From positions 1,912,001-1,976,000 of the forward strand of contig NZ_JAFBBP010000001.1 of assembly GCF_016907275.1 (NCBI RefSeq): 64,000 nt of DNA, given 5' to 3'. Origin of the DNA: Micromonospora luteifusca. Lineage in GTDB: Bacteria; Actinomycetota; Actinomycetes; Mycobacteriales; Micromonosporaceae. The notes below the pieces were generated by a model. The model saw only the letters and a list, made by a program, of their open reading frames with translations, searched no databases and was not told the origin of the DNA. The stretch's first letter is position 1. The number at the start of each line of letters is the position of its first letter. Below are positions 8,889 through 17,123 of the stretch, one piece after another. Position numbers and translations under genes: made by a program.

Positions 8889-9884
8889 GTGGAACCGGAC
8901 GTGTTGGGACCGCCGTACGAGCGGCAGACGATCGACCTGGGCACCGATGACGAAGGGCCTGTCGTCGCGACCCTGGTCCGGCGCCGGGCCGAGCGCCCCA
9001 CCGGACGGGCCGTCCTTTACGTGCACGGCTTCGTCGACTATTTCTTCCAGACCCACCTAGCCGACTTCTACGTCGAGCGGGGCTGGGATTTCTACGCACT
9101 CGACCTGCGCAAATATGGTCGCAGCCTGCTCCCGGGCCAGACGCCGAACTTCTGCCGTGACATCAGCGACTACTTCCCCGAGCTGGACGCCGCCGCCGAG
9201 ATCATTCGCACCGACGACGGGCACGACACCCTGCTGGCGATGGGCCACTCCACCGGCGGCCTGATCCTCTCGCTCTGGGCGGACGCCCGCCGCGACACCG
9301 GCACCATCGACGGTCTGGTGCTCAACAGCCCGTTCTTCGACCTCAACGCCCCCTGGGCGGTGCGCCGACCCCTCGCGGCCGCCGCGTCCCGGCTGGGCCG
9401 CAGGGCGCCGCACCGCATCCTGCCGTTCGGGCTGGGCACGGTGTACGGCGAGAGCATCCACACCGACCACCGCGGCGAGTGGACCTACGACCTGGAGTGG
9501 AAGCCGCTGGCCGGGTTCCCGGTCCGGGCCGGCTGGCTGAACGCGATCCGCACCGGTCAACGCCGGCTACGCGCTGGTCTGGACATCCGGGTGCCGGTGC
9601 TGCTGGCCTGCTCGACCCGCTCCTACCGGGGCACCAAATGGCACGACAACGCCACCCTGGCCGACGCCGTCCTGGACGTGGAGCACATGGTCCGGTACGC
9701 GCCCCGCCTTGGCCGCCACGTCACCCTGGCCCGCTTCGACGGTGGGATGCACGACCTAACGCTCTCCGGCCCCGCCGTACGGAAGAAGGTCTTCGACGAG
9801 GTCGGCCGCTGGGCCGAGGCGTTCCTCGCCGCCGGTCCCACCGCCCCGGCCGACACGGCAGGGGCGACGACGCTCGGCGGCTGA
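8889..9884 (+). CDS. Alpha/beta hydrolase (S33/monoacylglycerol lipase-like)
   Basis: 331-residue serine hydrolase. YVHGFVDYFFQTHLADFY supplies the HG oxyanion region, the nucleophile elbow is GHSTGG near residue 121, and a late FDGGMHDLTLSG gives a plausible catalytic His. The substrate is unknown; lysophospholipase/monoacylglycerol-type esters are typical. GTG 8889 is chosen where homology-like sequence begins (VEPDVLGPPY); the frame is open to 8778 but that segment is Arg/Gly-rich. Ends 36 bp from a convergent unknown gene. Confidence 0.85.
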   Translation: MEPDVLGPPYERQTIDLGTDDEGPVVATLVRRRAERPTGRAVLYVHGFVDYFFQTHLADFYVERGWDFYALDLRKYGRSLLPGQTPNFCRDISDYFPELDAAAEIIRTDDGHDTLLAMGHSTGGLILSLWADARRDTGTIDGLVLNSPFFDLNAPWAVRRPLAAAASRLGRRAPHRILPFGLGTVYGESIHTDHRGEWTYDLEWKPLAGFPVRAGWLNAIRTGQRRLRAGLDIRVPVLLACSTRSYRGTKWHDNATLADAVLDVEHMVRYAPRLGRHVTLARFDGGMHDLTLSGPAVRKKVFDEVGRWAEAFLAAGPTAPADTAGATTLGG

Positions 9885-9920
9885 CCGTCGACCAGGCCGG
9901 GCGGCGGTGCGGGTCGCGGC

Positions 9921-10685
9921 TCAGACGTCGCCGGGCGTCGCCGGAAGGACGGCTCGGATTCGGTCGAAGGTCGCCACCGGGTGACCACCGACGCCGGGCA
10001 GCACCAGCCCCAGGCAGTACAGCGACACCTCCCCGGTGGTGTCCGGCTGGACGACGAAGACCGGCGCGCCGACGTACCCCGTTGGCAGCTCCGTCGTGAT
10101 CCGCACGTCGTCCCCGTCACGGACCACTCGTTCGATCGCCACCTCCAGGGGGCGTGACCTGTCTTCGCGTACCCCATGGGCCAGCACGAAAGCGGAACCG
10201 GCGTCGGCGCCGAGGCGGGCGACCACCTCGGGCCCGGCGGCGATCCTCGCGGGCACCGGCTGGACCCGCCACCGCCAGCCGCCGTCCCCGGCATAGCGGT
10301 GCAGGCCGGCGGTCGGCAGCACCGCGACCCCGTCGCCCGGGAAACGGGCCCAGCCGGGCACGATCTCGGCCCCGGAGACGGCAGCCGGGGCAACCCCGGC
10401 CGGCTCGGTGACGCTCGCCCGCAAGCCCAGCTCACCACCCGCCGCGCCGACCAGGTCGGCCGCCGTCAGCAGCGACTCCCCCACCGGGTCGTCGCCGCCC
10501 TGAAAGAAGAACGCGGTGCCGTGGACCTGGTCATCGTCGACCGACGACCGGTACGGCAGGATGGCGCGACCGACGATCTGGCACAGCTCGTAGGCGACGT
10601 CGTTCTCGGCGTCGGGATCCAACAGCACCAGCCAAAGGTACGGTCCGTGGTCGGGCTGGTCCGTGGGAACCCAGATGCTCGCCAC
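9921..10685 (-). CDS. Protein of unknown function
   Basis: 254 residues, not recognised. It starts VASIWVPTDQPDHGPYLW and has no signal peptide or clear membrane segment. Strand-rich, with many Val/Ala/Gly blocks (for example GWARFPGDGVAVLPTAGLHRY). Coding is supported by high-GC third positions and a plausible GTG start at 10685 (the open frame continues to 10781 through antisense-like Arg-rich sequence). It lies about 100 bp upstream of, and divergent from, the tRNA-Arg gene. Confidence 0.7.
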   Translation of the reverse strand: MASIWVPTDQPDHGPYLWLVLLDPDAENDVAYELCQIVGRAILPYRSSVDDDQVHGTAFFFQGGDDPVGESLLTAADLVGAAGGELGLRASVTEPAGVAPAAVSGAEIVPGWARFPGDGVAVLPTAGLHRYAGDGGWRWRVQPVPARIAAGPEVVARLGADAGSAFVLAHGVREDRSRPLEVAIERVVRDGDDVRITTELPTGYVGAPVFVVQPDTTGEVSLYCLGLVLPGVGGHPVATFDRIRAVLPATPGDV

Positions 10686-10788
10686 GCGGTCGCCGTGAGA
10701 CCCTGCTCGGCAACGTGGACGCGGGCACCCTTTTCGCCGCCGGGCAGCGGGACGGCGGTACCCTCTGGGCGCAACATGCACGCCACAC

Positions 10789-10864
10789 GCGCCCGTAGCT
10801 CAGCGGATAGAGCAGGGGACTTCTAATCCCAAGGCCGCAGGTTCGAATCCTGCCGGGCGCACCA
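10789..10864 (+). tRNA. tRNA-Arg (anticodon TCT), CCA encoded
   Basis: Cloverleaf read by eye: acceptor arms GCGCCCG (10789-10795) and CGGGCGC (10854-10860), D-arm with TAGCTCAGCGGATAGAGCA, anticodon stem GGGA/TCCC-type around loop CTTCTAA giving anticodon TCT (reads AGA), T-arm with GTTCGAATC, discriminator A 10861 and genomic CCA 10862-10864. It is followed by an integrase remnant, so its 3' half is a plausible attachment site. Confidence 0.96.
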
Positions 10865-10944
10865 CCGTCACCGCAGGTCAGCGGCTTTCCGCTCCCGGTC
10901 GAGACGACCACCACGGCCTCCGTACAGCCATTCGTACAGCCAAG

Positions 10945-11013
10945 TCAGCCGAAGAGGTGCTTCGCGGCCTCGTCCGCGGCGACCCGCTCGATCTCCGGCA
11001 GGACGTGGGCCTA
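10945..11013 (-). pseudogene. 3' remnant of a tyrosine site-specific integrase
   Basis: On the minus strand one frame reads stop-AHVLPEIERVAADEAAKHLFG-stop, a typical C-terminus of actinobacterial phage/AICE tyrosine integrases, where the active-site Tyr directly precedes (A/T/S)HV. Here that codon is TAG (11011-11013), one base from TAC, and another TAG lies five codons further upstream. Nothing else of the integrase is recognisable. Just downstream, CGTACAGCC occurs twice 12 bp apart (10921, 10933). The fragment points into tRNA-Arg, as int genes usually do at their attL. Confidence 0.7.
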
Positions 11014-11107
11014 GACGAGTAATTCCTAACCCTGGTTCGGGCGGTGGGCGCAGCCGGCGGCCGGCGGTGACCGTCGGTCACCTCCGTGGGGGGCGGATGC
11101 GGTAGCG

Positions 11108-11153
11108 AGCGGTATACCTCAGAGTCATATTCATACCTCTGAGGTATACCGCT
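11108..11153. promoter_or_regulatory. Nested palindrome, probable repressor operator
   Basis: Perfect 17-bp inverted repeat: AGCGGTATACCTCAGAG (11108-11124) and CTCTGAGGTATACCGCT (11137-11153) around a 12-bp AT-richer spacer. Inside it are two GGTATACC palindromes and a 15-bp near-perfect palindrome ATACCTC-T-GAGGTAT. The spacer TCATATTCATAC offers -10-like hexamers. The surroundings (11014-11761) contain no intact gene, so the genes it controlled appear lost. Confidence 0.6.
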
Positions 11154-11620
11154 CAACAGCAGATCGACATGGCGGGCAGCCAAAGCGGATGGCGAGGGCC
11201 CTTCGCTGCAACCCCAGCCCCATCGGCACCACCCCGTAAATTCCTGGGCTGCCATCGGAGTGCCGGATGGCATCCTCTCGCACCGTCATCCACGGGTTGC
11301 GATAGACGACTCACCTGCTCATTTGCTCCATCAGGCCATGATCGCAACTCCGATGCCTGCCCGCAGTCCTCCGGAACATGCCGTCCGCATCTAGTCCGCA
11401 AGAGGTCAACCGACAGTGGGGCAGTGGTGTGAGGTGTCGAGAGATGTTTGCGCTGCTAGACCGCCACGTGCGCAGGTCGGCGGGACGGGCAGTTTGATCT
11501 AGTAATTCGTAGATCGCTGCAATTCGCCCAGCAGTGCCCCGCGCCAGGCCGTAGGTCAGGCCAGCCCGCAACAACGGCGGTCGGGTGGTAGAGCCACCCG
11601 CCCATACCCACACAGCATTC

Positions 11621-11651
11621 GAGGCCGCTTACCTTGCCGGTAGGCGGCCTC
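11621..11651 (-). terminator. Hairpin downstream of the MerR-like gene
   Basis: Stem GAGGCCGCTTACC (11621-11633) and GGTAGGCGGCCTC (11639-11651) with loop TTGCC; one mismatch. It is placed about 110 bp past the stop of the minus-strand MerR-like gene. No U tract. Confidence 0.55.
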
Positions 11652-11761
11652 GGTCGCTGCGGTTCGTGGTCAGTAGGACTGGACCTTGACGCGCCACCTT
11701 CCATGGACGTCGTGGTCGCTGTCCGGCCTCCGCGGCGAGGACTCCGGCCCGGAGGGTGTGC

Positions 11762-12064
11762 TCAGCCCTGCTGGTATCTCTCATTGCGTCGGAGGGCCTC
11801 TTCGAGTTGGTCCTCAAGAATGATGATCCGGCAGGCCGAGGCCATATCGGTGCCCTGGTCGCACATCTCCCGGGCTCGCGCGGCGAGGCGCAGTTGGTAG
11901 CGGGAGTAGCGGCGGTGTCCGCCGCTGGAGCGCTGCGGGTCGATCAGTTTCGCGTCGCCGAGCCGGCGCAGGAAGTCCTGCGAGCAGCCGAGGATTTCGG
12001 CGGCGCGGCCCATCGTGTAGGCGGGGTAGTCCTCGTCGTCGAGCATGTCGCCGGATTGGGTCAT
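11762..12064 (-). CDS. Small MerR-like helix-turn-helix protein
   Basis: 100 residues from ATG 12064, with GGAGG 6 nt upstream. The MerR-type winged HTH YTMGRAAEILGCSQDFLRRL is followed by AKLIDPQRSSGGHRRYSRYQLRLAAR, where the wing carries GGHRRYS. The last third is a predicted coiled coil (IIILEDQLEEALRRNER) for dimerisation. There is no effector domain, so it is either a stand-alone regulator or an excisionase-like protein of the decayed element next to tRNA-Arg. Base composition of the flanks is lower in GC than the rest of the window. Confidence 0.82.
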   Translation of the reverse strand: MTQSGDMLDDEDYPAYTMGRAAEILGCSQDFLRRLGDAKLIDPQRSSGGHRRYSRYQLRLAARAREMCDQGTDMASACRIIILEDQLEEALRRNERYQQG

Positions 12065-12080
12065 CAAACCTCCGTCACGA

Positions 12081-12110
12081 GGGCCCCGGTGCTCGAAAGC
12101 ACCGGGGCCC
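12081..12110 (-). terminator. Perfect 13-bp hairpin just upstream of the MerR-like gene
   Basis: GGGCCCCGGTGCT (12081-12093), loop CGAA, AGCACCGGGGCCC (12098-12110). It lies 17 bp before the MerR-like start codon, so it either ends transcription entering from upstream or forms a 5' UTR hairpin of that mRNA. No U tract. Confidence 0.6.
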
Positions 12111-12135
12111 AAGGGTTGTGGGTCAGGAACACCAT

Positions 12136-12591
12136 CTACCGACAGAACGTCGGCTTCTCTTGTCCACACCGGCCGTCAATGACGGCATCGGGTGCGAGGA
12201 TCGCATATGCGTGACCGGAGACCACCTCTCGTTCGATGGAAACTGCGGTGTCCGCGTCCAGCCCACGAATGCGGCTGACGGCGGGCGATCCAACGGTGTA
12301 GTGCCCTCCCTTGCCTCTGATTTCCTCTGCCTTACTTTCGTGCCGTTCGTCGGTGTCCGAGCCCCACGCGACTTCATGGCCCTGACACGTACGACGAACT
12401 CTCCTTGCCTCGGGTGCAGCCCTGAACCAGCCTTGGCCCCACCCGCTGCCACTGCGGCAAGTTTCTGCCGCCGAACCGAGTGGGCCCACAAGTTCCCTGG
12501 CCCTACTCCTTCGCCCCCGGGGCGGGACGGTCACGTCAGCGTCTTTGTTTGCTCCGTTTTCGACCTCAGGAACGTTAGCCGGAGACGGCAA
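12136..12591 (-). CDS. Possible relic or hypothetical gene in the lower-GC island
   Basis: An open frame of 151 codons from TTG. Its C-terminal third (GHYTVGSPAVSRIRGLDADT, then IEREVVSGHAYAILAPDAVI) looks like folded protein, while the N-terminal part is Arg/Ser-rich and unconvincing. No family recognised. A frame on the opposite strand overlaps it. I list it only because the 12065-12741 stretch has no better candidate. Confidence 0.25.
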   Translation of the reverse strand: MPSPANVPEVENGANKDADVTVPPRGRRSRARELVGPLGSAAETCRSGSGWGQGWFRAAPEARRVRRTCQGHEVAWGSDTDERHESKAEEIRGKGGHYTVGSPAVSRIRGLDADTAVSIEREVVSGHAYAILAPDAVIDGRCGQEKPTFCR

Positions 12592-12676
12592 GGATGTCTA
12601 GCGCTTCGCACATAGATTTTCTCTGAGTACGCGGGTAGTCCCGCCGATACAGCCACCTGTGCAGCACCGCACCGCA

Positions 12677-12712
12677 CCGCGTCCGGACCGAGACACCTCG
12701 GCCCGGACGCGG
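12677..12712 (-). terminator. GC hairpin after the F5/8 C-domain gene
   Basis: CCGCGTCCGGACCGAG (12677-12692), loop ACAC, CTCGGCCCGGACGCGG (12697-12712); 15 of 16 pairs. It lies 30 bp downstream of the minus-strand stop at 12742. Confidence 0.7.
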
Positions 12713-12741
12713 CGTACGACGGGAGGTAGCGGCGGCCTCTC

Positions 12742-13629
12742 TCAGGAGGCGTACGCCTCGAGTTCCACCACCCGCGAGTAACCGGCGGTCTCGTTGCTGG
12801 CCAGCGTGACGACCCGGAACGCGGTCCCGGTCAGCGGTGTGAAATGCGAGCTGACCTGACCGGCGACGTTGCCGCGCACCTGGGCAACGGTCTGCCAGTC
12901 CTCGCCGACCCGCACCTGGACGTCCCAGTCGCGCAGGCCGTACTTCGCAACCGGGTACTTGGTGGAGTCGAGCGTGTAGACGTCGACCCGACCGATCGTC
13001 TCGGGCTTGTCGAACGTCACCTGGAGCCAGTCGGGGAAGGCGCCCTTGTTTGCGTCGTTCCAGCCGGTGGTAGTTGCCCAGTGGTTCGAGTCGCGGTCGC
13101 CGTCCACCGCACCGCAGGCCGGGTAGCTGGGCAGGTTCTCCGAGGATGCCGTCACCGGCACATACCTGGCGAGGTTGCCGGTGGTGTCGACCGGTCCCGG
13201 TGCGACCTCCACCGGCACGGCGAGCCGGCGTTCACCGGACCGGACGGTGATCGTGTATCGGCCGGGGGCGGTGCCCCGGGGTGCGGTGACCGTGATCGGC
13301 ACCTTGAGTGTGTAACCGGCGGGCAGGTAGCTGGAGACCAGGTTCCTGGACAGCGTCAGCGGCGCCTTCACCTCAAGGAACGCGTCGGCGTAGACGTCGG
13401 CGCGTCCGGTGTTGCCGAACTGGAGCTGGAAGCCCTGGTTCGCGCAGGGGATCGGGTTGACCTGCACCAGGCTGACGTCGGAGGCGAGGCTCAACCGGGT
13501 CGGGTCGGGTCGGCCGGCGACCGCGGGGGCCGTGCCGCCGATCGCCACCAGGGCGATGACGGCGCCGGCGACCGCGGCCTTTCGGCCACGGGACAGGCCG
13601 ATGAGCCGGCGCCAGAGAGTACGGGTCAT
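12742..13629 (-). CDS. Secreted F5/8 type C (discoidin) domain protein
   Basis: 295 residues. A signal peptide (Arg-rich start, AAVAGAVIALVAIGGTAPAVAG, cleavage probably after AVA-G) is followed by an Ig-like/NEW3-like domain (SLVQVNPIPC onward to VPVEVAPG), then a discoidin/galactose-binding domain: NLARYVPVTASSENLPSYP, DGDRDSNHWATTTGWND, WLQVTFDKPETIGRVDVY, ending VVELEAYAS. Likely binds cell-surface or secreted polysaccharide. ATG 13629 has GAGGGG 7-9 nt upstream; an alternative ATG 13644 overlaps the phoD stop. It forms an operon with the secreted phosphatase before it. Confidence 0.87.
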   Translation of the reverse strand: MTRTLWRRLIGLSRGRKAAVAGAVIALVAIGGTAPAVAGRPDPTRLSLASDVSLVQVNPIPCANQGFQLQFGNTGRADVYADAFLEVKAPLTLSRNLVSSYLPAGYTLKVPITVTAPRGTAPGRYTITVRSGERRLAVPVEVAPGPVDTTGNLARYVPVTASSENLPSYPACGAVDGDRDSNHWATTTGWNDANKGAFPDWLQVTFDKPETIGRVDVYTLDSTKYPVAKYGLRDWDVQVRVGEDWQTVAQVRGNVAGQVSSHFTPLTGTAFRVVTLASNETAGYSRVVELEAYAS

Positions 13630-13640
13630 GGCTTTACCCC

Positions 13641-15242
13641 TCATGCCGGGTGCAGGCCGGGGTTACCGGCCTCGACGGTGAACGAACTGACGGTCTGGAC
13701 GGGGGCGTCGTTCCGGTCGACGTACGGCACCGCCCGGTAGTCGGCCCGCAGCTCACGCTCGGTGAGCCGGACCCTGAGGTAGCCGCGCCGCTCGTTGACG
13801 AGCTTCAGGTGCGGGTTGCTGTCGAGGAACTTCTGCCCGGTCGCGGAGATCTCGCTGCCGTTGCCGCCGCTGCTGATCGACGTCGCCACCAGTTCCACGC
13901 CGTACGTCTGCGAGGCCGGGTCGGTGAAGTCGCGTTTCATGTCCAGCGCGTACGCGGCGTGCACATCGCCGGTGAGTACGACCGGGTTGCGTCCCCGCAG
14001 CATGGCGAGCCCGTCGAGGGTGACCTTCTGCTCGGCGGCGTAGCCGTCCCAGGCATCCATGTTGTACAGGTCGCCGACCGTCGGGTCCTGGTCCATCCGG
14101 CTCATGATCACCTGATTGGCGAGCAGGTTCCAGGTCGCGTGGGAGGTGCGAACGCCGTCCAGCAGCCAGCGTTGCTGCTGGGCGCCGGCGAGGGCACGGG
14201 CGGGGTCCCGCCGCTCCTCGGAGTCGACCTTCCAGCCGTCGCTCGAAGCCTGGTCGGCGCGGTACTGGCGGGTGTCCAGCACGTTCAGCTCGGCCAGCCG
14301 CCCGAAGGTGAATCGGCGGTAGAGCATGTAGTTGGGTCCCTGCGGGGCCGGTGAGCGCAGCGGCATGTGCTCCCAGTAGGCCCGGTAGGCGCTGGCCCTT
14401 CTGACCAGGAAGTCCTCGACCGGGGCGTTGCTCTTGGAGGTCAGGCCCGCGTAGTTGTCCTGCACCTCGTGGTCGTCCCAGGTGGGGATCCACGGCGCTG
14501 CCTGGTGCGCGGCGCGCAGGTCGGGGTCGGACTTGTAGAGCGCGTACTGGAGGCGGTACCGGTCGAGTGTGTCGGCCTCGGTGCGGAACTGGCTCGGCAC
14601 CGGATCGGCGAGATTACGCAGCCCGCCGGAGGCGGAGACGCCGTACTCGTAGATGTAGTCGCCGAGGAACACCACCGCGTCGACGTCCTCGGCGGCGATG
14701 TGCTGGTGCGCCGTGTAGAAACCGTCCGGGAAGGACTGGCAGGAGGCGACGGCGAAGGTGAGGTGGTCGACCCGTTGCCCGGGTGCCGGGGTGGTGCGGG
14801 TACGACCGACCGGGCTGAGGTACCGACCGACCTTGAAGCGGTACCAGTACTGCCGGCTCGGCTGTAGGCCGCGCACGTCCACGTGCACGCTGTAGCTGTA
14901 CTCGGGTCGCGCGGTCGCGCGTCCGGAGCGGACGATCCGCCGGAACCGCTCGTCGCTGGCGACCTGCCACTCCACCTCGACGGCGTGGTACGGCATACCG
15001 CCCAACGGCTCGTACGGTCGCGGTGCCAGCCGGGTCCAGATCACCACCGCTTCGGGAAGCGGGTCACCGGAGGCGATGCCGAGGGTGAACGGGTCGTCGG
15101 GCAGCGTGTCGGTGGCGGCGGCGGCGCTCGACCCGCCGGGCAGGTTGGTGGCGAAGGCGAGCGCCGTGGCGGCGCCGGTCACGGTCAGGAACCGCCGCCG
15201 CGCCAGACGGGCGGCCGGTCTGGGGTCTTCCACTGGGATCAC
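13641..15242 (-). CDS. phoD: PhoD-type alkaline phosphatase/phosphodiesterase, Tat-exported
   Basis: 533 residues. The Tat signal is ARRRFLTVTGAATALAFA; the mature enzyme has PhoD metal-site motifs FLGDYIYEYG, TWDDHEVQDNY and LTGDVHAAYALD, and an N-terminal fibronectin-like domain (FTLGIASGDPLPEAVVIWTR). It hydrolyses phosphomonoesters or diesters outside the cell to supply phosphate. GTG 15242 with GAGAGG about 9 nt upstream is preferred to the longer antisense-like frame. No PhoP-box direct repeat (GTTCACC) was seen upstream. The stop overlaps an alternative start of the F5/8 gene. Confidence 0.93.
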   Translation of the reverse strand: MIPVEDPRPAARLARRRFLTVTGAATALAFATNLPGGSSAAAATDTLPDDPFTLGIASGDPLPEAVVIWTRLAPRPYEPLGGMPYHAVEVEWQVASDERFRRIVRSGRATARPEYSYSVHVDVRGLQPSRQYWYRFKVGRYLSPVGRTRTTPAPGQRVDHLTFAVASCQSFPDGFYTAHQHIAAEDVDAVVFLGDYIYEYGVSASGGLRNLADPVPSQFRTEADTLDRYRLQYALYKSDPDLRAAHQAAPWIPTWDDHEVQDNYAGLTSKSNAPVEDFLVRRASAYRAYWEHMPLRSPAPQGPNYMLYRRFTFGRLAELNVLDTRQYRADQASSDGWKVDSEERRDPARALAGAQQQRWLLDGVRTSHATWNLLANQVIMSRMDQDPTVGDLYNMDAWDGYAAEQKVTLDGLAMLRGRNPVVLTGDVHAAYALDMKRDFTDPASQTYGVELVATSISSGGNGSEISATGQKFLDSNPHLKLVNERRGYLRVRLTERELRADYRAVPYVDRNDAPVQTVSSFTVEAGNPGLHPA

Positions 15243-15458
15243 GCGCAGGGTTCCTCTCGGAGGGACACGATTTGTCCTGCAGTCGTTGATCATTAAGTGG
15301 TAGCCAGATGACGGGCGGATGGCGGTCCGTTGAGCACGGTGTGGACCGAGGCCGACATCCACCCACCAGGGCGCGGCAGCGCCGGGCCACCAGGTCGCCG
15401 AGGTGGTTGTGGACTCCGCCTGCGGGAGTGCGGTCGAGCACGAAGCCGTTCAGCCGGC

Positions 15459-16457
15459 TCAGAGCGGCCCCAGCAGGGTGGCCAGAGTGTCGTCGCCCTG
15501 ACCGAGCTGAGCCCCGCCGGTCGGTGGCACGATCAGGAAACGTCGGCAGCCGTCGAGTTCGACGTACCGGTCCGGACCGGTGCCGTCCAGCGGGCGCAGC
15601 ACCGCGAAGCGGGACGCCGGGGTGGCGCAGTCGGCCACCGCTCGACGGTTGGCCAATGCCCGGAGCACGCCCGCCTGGCGCTCGGCCGGGAGCGGCCCGC
15701 CGTACACGAAATCACCCGCTGGTTTGCCGCCGCCCTGCTCGGATGCGGGCACCTGGTAGACGCAGAGGCGCATCGGCCCGGCGGCCGGCGACGTGGCCGC
15801 TCCGGGCGGCGCGGTGCGTCCGTTGGTGGTTTCCACCCACACCATGTCCGCCCACCGTTGCGCGCATCCGGCGGCGTCGGCCGCGGGGGATCCGACCTGC
15901 CCGACGGTACGGGTGTCCACCGTGGTCCATTTCGCACCGTCCAGTGCGGCGGTGACCTCGGGGCGGGGTTTGCCGCAGGAGGTTGTCGGCAGGTACGGGC
16001 GCAGCCAGCGCCCCCGGTCGTCGAGCAGGGCCAGCCAGGGCGGGACGACCATGTCGAGGGTGCAGATGTTCTCGCCGTGCGCCCGTTGGTTTGGCAGGCG
16101 CAGCGCGGCGAGCAGCGGTGCGATCTCCTCGGCGCGTCGCTCGGTGGCGACCTGCTCCCGACCTCCGTTTGGGGCCGGCCGGATCTGTCGACCACAGATC
16201 ACGGCGGCGACCGGGGTGAACGCGGGGTCGATGCGCCCGATCCTGGGCTCGGGCACGGCCGGTGTCGGCGTCTGCGTGTTCGGCAGCGACAGGATGCCTC
16301 CGGCTTGTGGTGCCGCTGTGGCGCAGGAGGTCCACGTCTCGGCAATCTCGGCCGGGCCGGGCTCGTTCTCCCCACCCGGCCCGATGTTCGTGCCACCGCA
16401 GCCGCTCAGCGCCACGCCGAGCAGAGCCACCGCCAGTGCCGATCGGCCCGCGCGCAT
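15459..16457 (-). CDS. Secreted lipoprotein of unknown function
   Basis: 332 residues. The lipobox is VALSGC after a hydrophobic stretch, so it is anchored at the outer face of the membrane. It is Pro/Ala-rich with several Cys (SCATAAP, VICGRQ, NICTLDM, SCGKP, GCAQRW, LCVYQ, DCATP, DGCRRF), suggesting disulfides. No known domain recognised. ATG 16457 lies 11 nt after GGAGAGG; a GTG 12 bp further upstream is possible. Divergent from another lipoprotein gene. Confidence 0.78.
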   Translation of the reverse strand: MRAGRSALAVALLGVALSGCGGTNIGPGGENEPGPAEIAETWTSCATAAPQAGGILSLPNTQTPTPAVPEPRIGRIDPAFTPVAAVICGRQIRPAPNGGREQVATERRAEEIAPLLAALRLPNQRAHGENICTLDMVVPPWLALLDDRGRWLRPYLPTTSCGKPRPEVTAALDGAKWTTVDTRTVGQVGSPAADAAGCAQRWADMVWVETTNGRTAPPGAATSPAAGPMRLCVYQVPASEQGGGKPAGDFVYGGPLPAERQAGVLRALANRRAVADCATPASRFAVLRPLDGTGPDRYVELDGCRRFLIVPPTGGAQLGQGDDTLATLLGPL

Positions 16458-16559
16458 CCGGCTCACCACCTCTCCACCCGAAGATGGGACGGACGGCGAA
16501 CACTCCCGGTTCCGGCGAGGCAGACGGAACCGAGGCCCGCTGTTCGGCGTCAGAGCGGG

Positions 16560-17045
16560 GTGGACAGACGACGTGCCGCGGTCCTCAGCGTGATTGCCTT
16601 GCTTGCCGCGACGGGATGCACCGGGCCGAGCGGCGGGACGAACTCCCCGTCATCGAGCGCGGCGGCGACTCCCCCGTCGACAGGCGCAGCCGCGCCCGCC
16701 GTCCGCCTCGTCGAGGAACACCTGGCGGACCTGCACCTCTGGGTGAGCAACCAGTCGTTCCGGGACGACCCGGTCGTCCTCACAATCAGCATCGACGGCA
16801 TCGCGATCGTCGATCAACGCTTCACGGTCGAGGGCCAGCACACCTTCGTCCTGTTCCCGGTGCGGGTGCCGCCGGGCGGCCACGTGGTGCGCGTCGTCTC
16901 GGCCACGGGAGTCGACTTCCAGGAGAGGTTCACGATGCCCGAGCGCGGGCGCCGGTACGCGGCGGTCGGCTATGTGAACGCCGTCGATGACAGTGGCCGG
17001 GCAATCGACTGGCTCATCCGGTCCACCCCGATCGCGTTCGCCTGA
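16560..17045 (+). CDS. Small lipoprotein of unknown function
   Basis: 161 residues from GTG 16560: VDRRRAAVLSVIALLAATGC ends in a lipobox, followed by a Ser/Thr/Pro-rich linker and a beta-rich domain (LHLWVSNQSFRDDPVVLTIS, GIAIVDQRFTVEGQHTF, YAAVGYVNAVDDSG). The fold looks immunoglobulin-like; no family recognised. The start codon is inferred from the signal sequence, and the RBS is weak. Confidence 0.75.
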   Translation: MDRRRAAVLSVIALLAATGCTGPSGGTNSPSSSAAATPPSTGAAAPAVRLVEEHLADLHLWVSNQSFRDDPVVLTISIDGIAIVDQRFTVEGQHTFVLFPVRVPPGGHVVRVVSATGVDFQERFTMPERGRRYAAVGYVNAVDDSGRAIDWLIRSTPIAFA

Positions 17046-17123
17046 GTGAACGGCGGCGTGACCCGGGTGACCAGCGGGGACGCCGCCGGGAAGGTGCCGA
17101 GCCCCCGCCGGCAGAATGACCGG

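Noticed and set aside
10865..12741. Second attachment site (attR) for the tRNA-Arg element
   Set aside because: I found no repeat of the tRNA 3' half in this interval; the second site is either lost or outside the window.
15243..15458. PhoP box upstream of phoD
   Set aside because: No direct repeat of the GTTCACC type could be seen in either orientation.
15330..16559. N-terminal extension of the small lipoprotein frame
   Set aside because: Antisense to the upstream lipoprotein gene; a signal peptide with lipobox begins at 16560.
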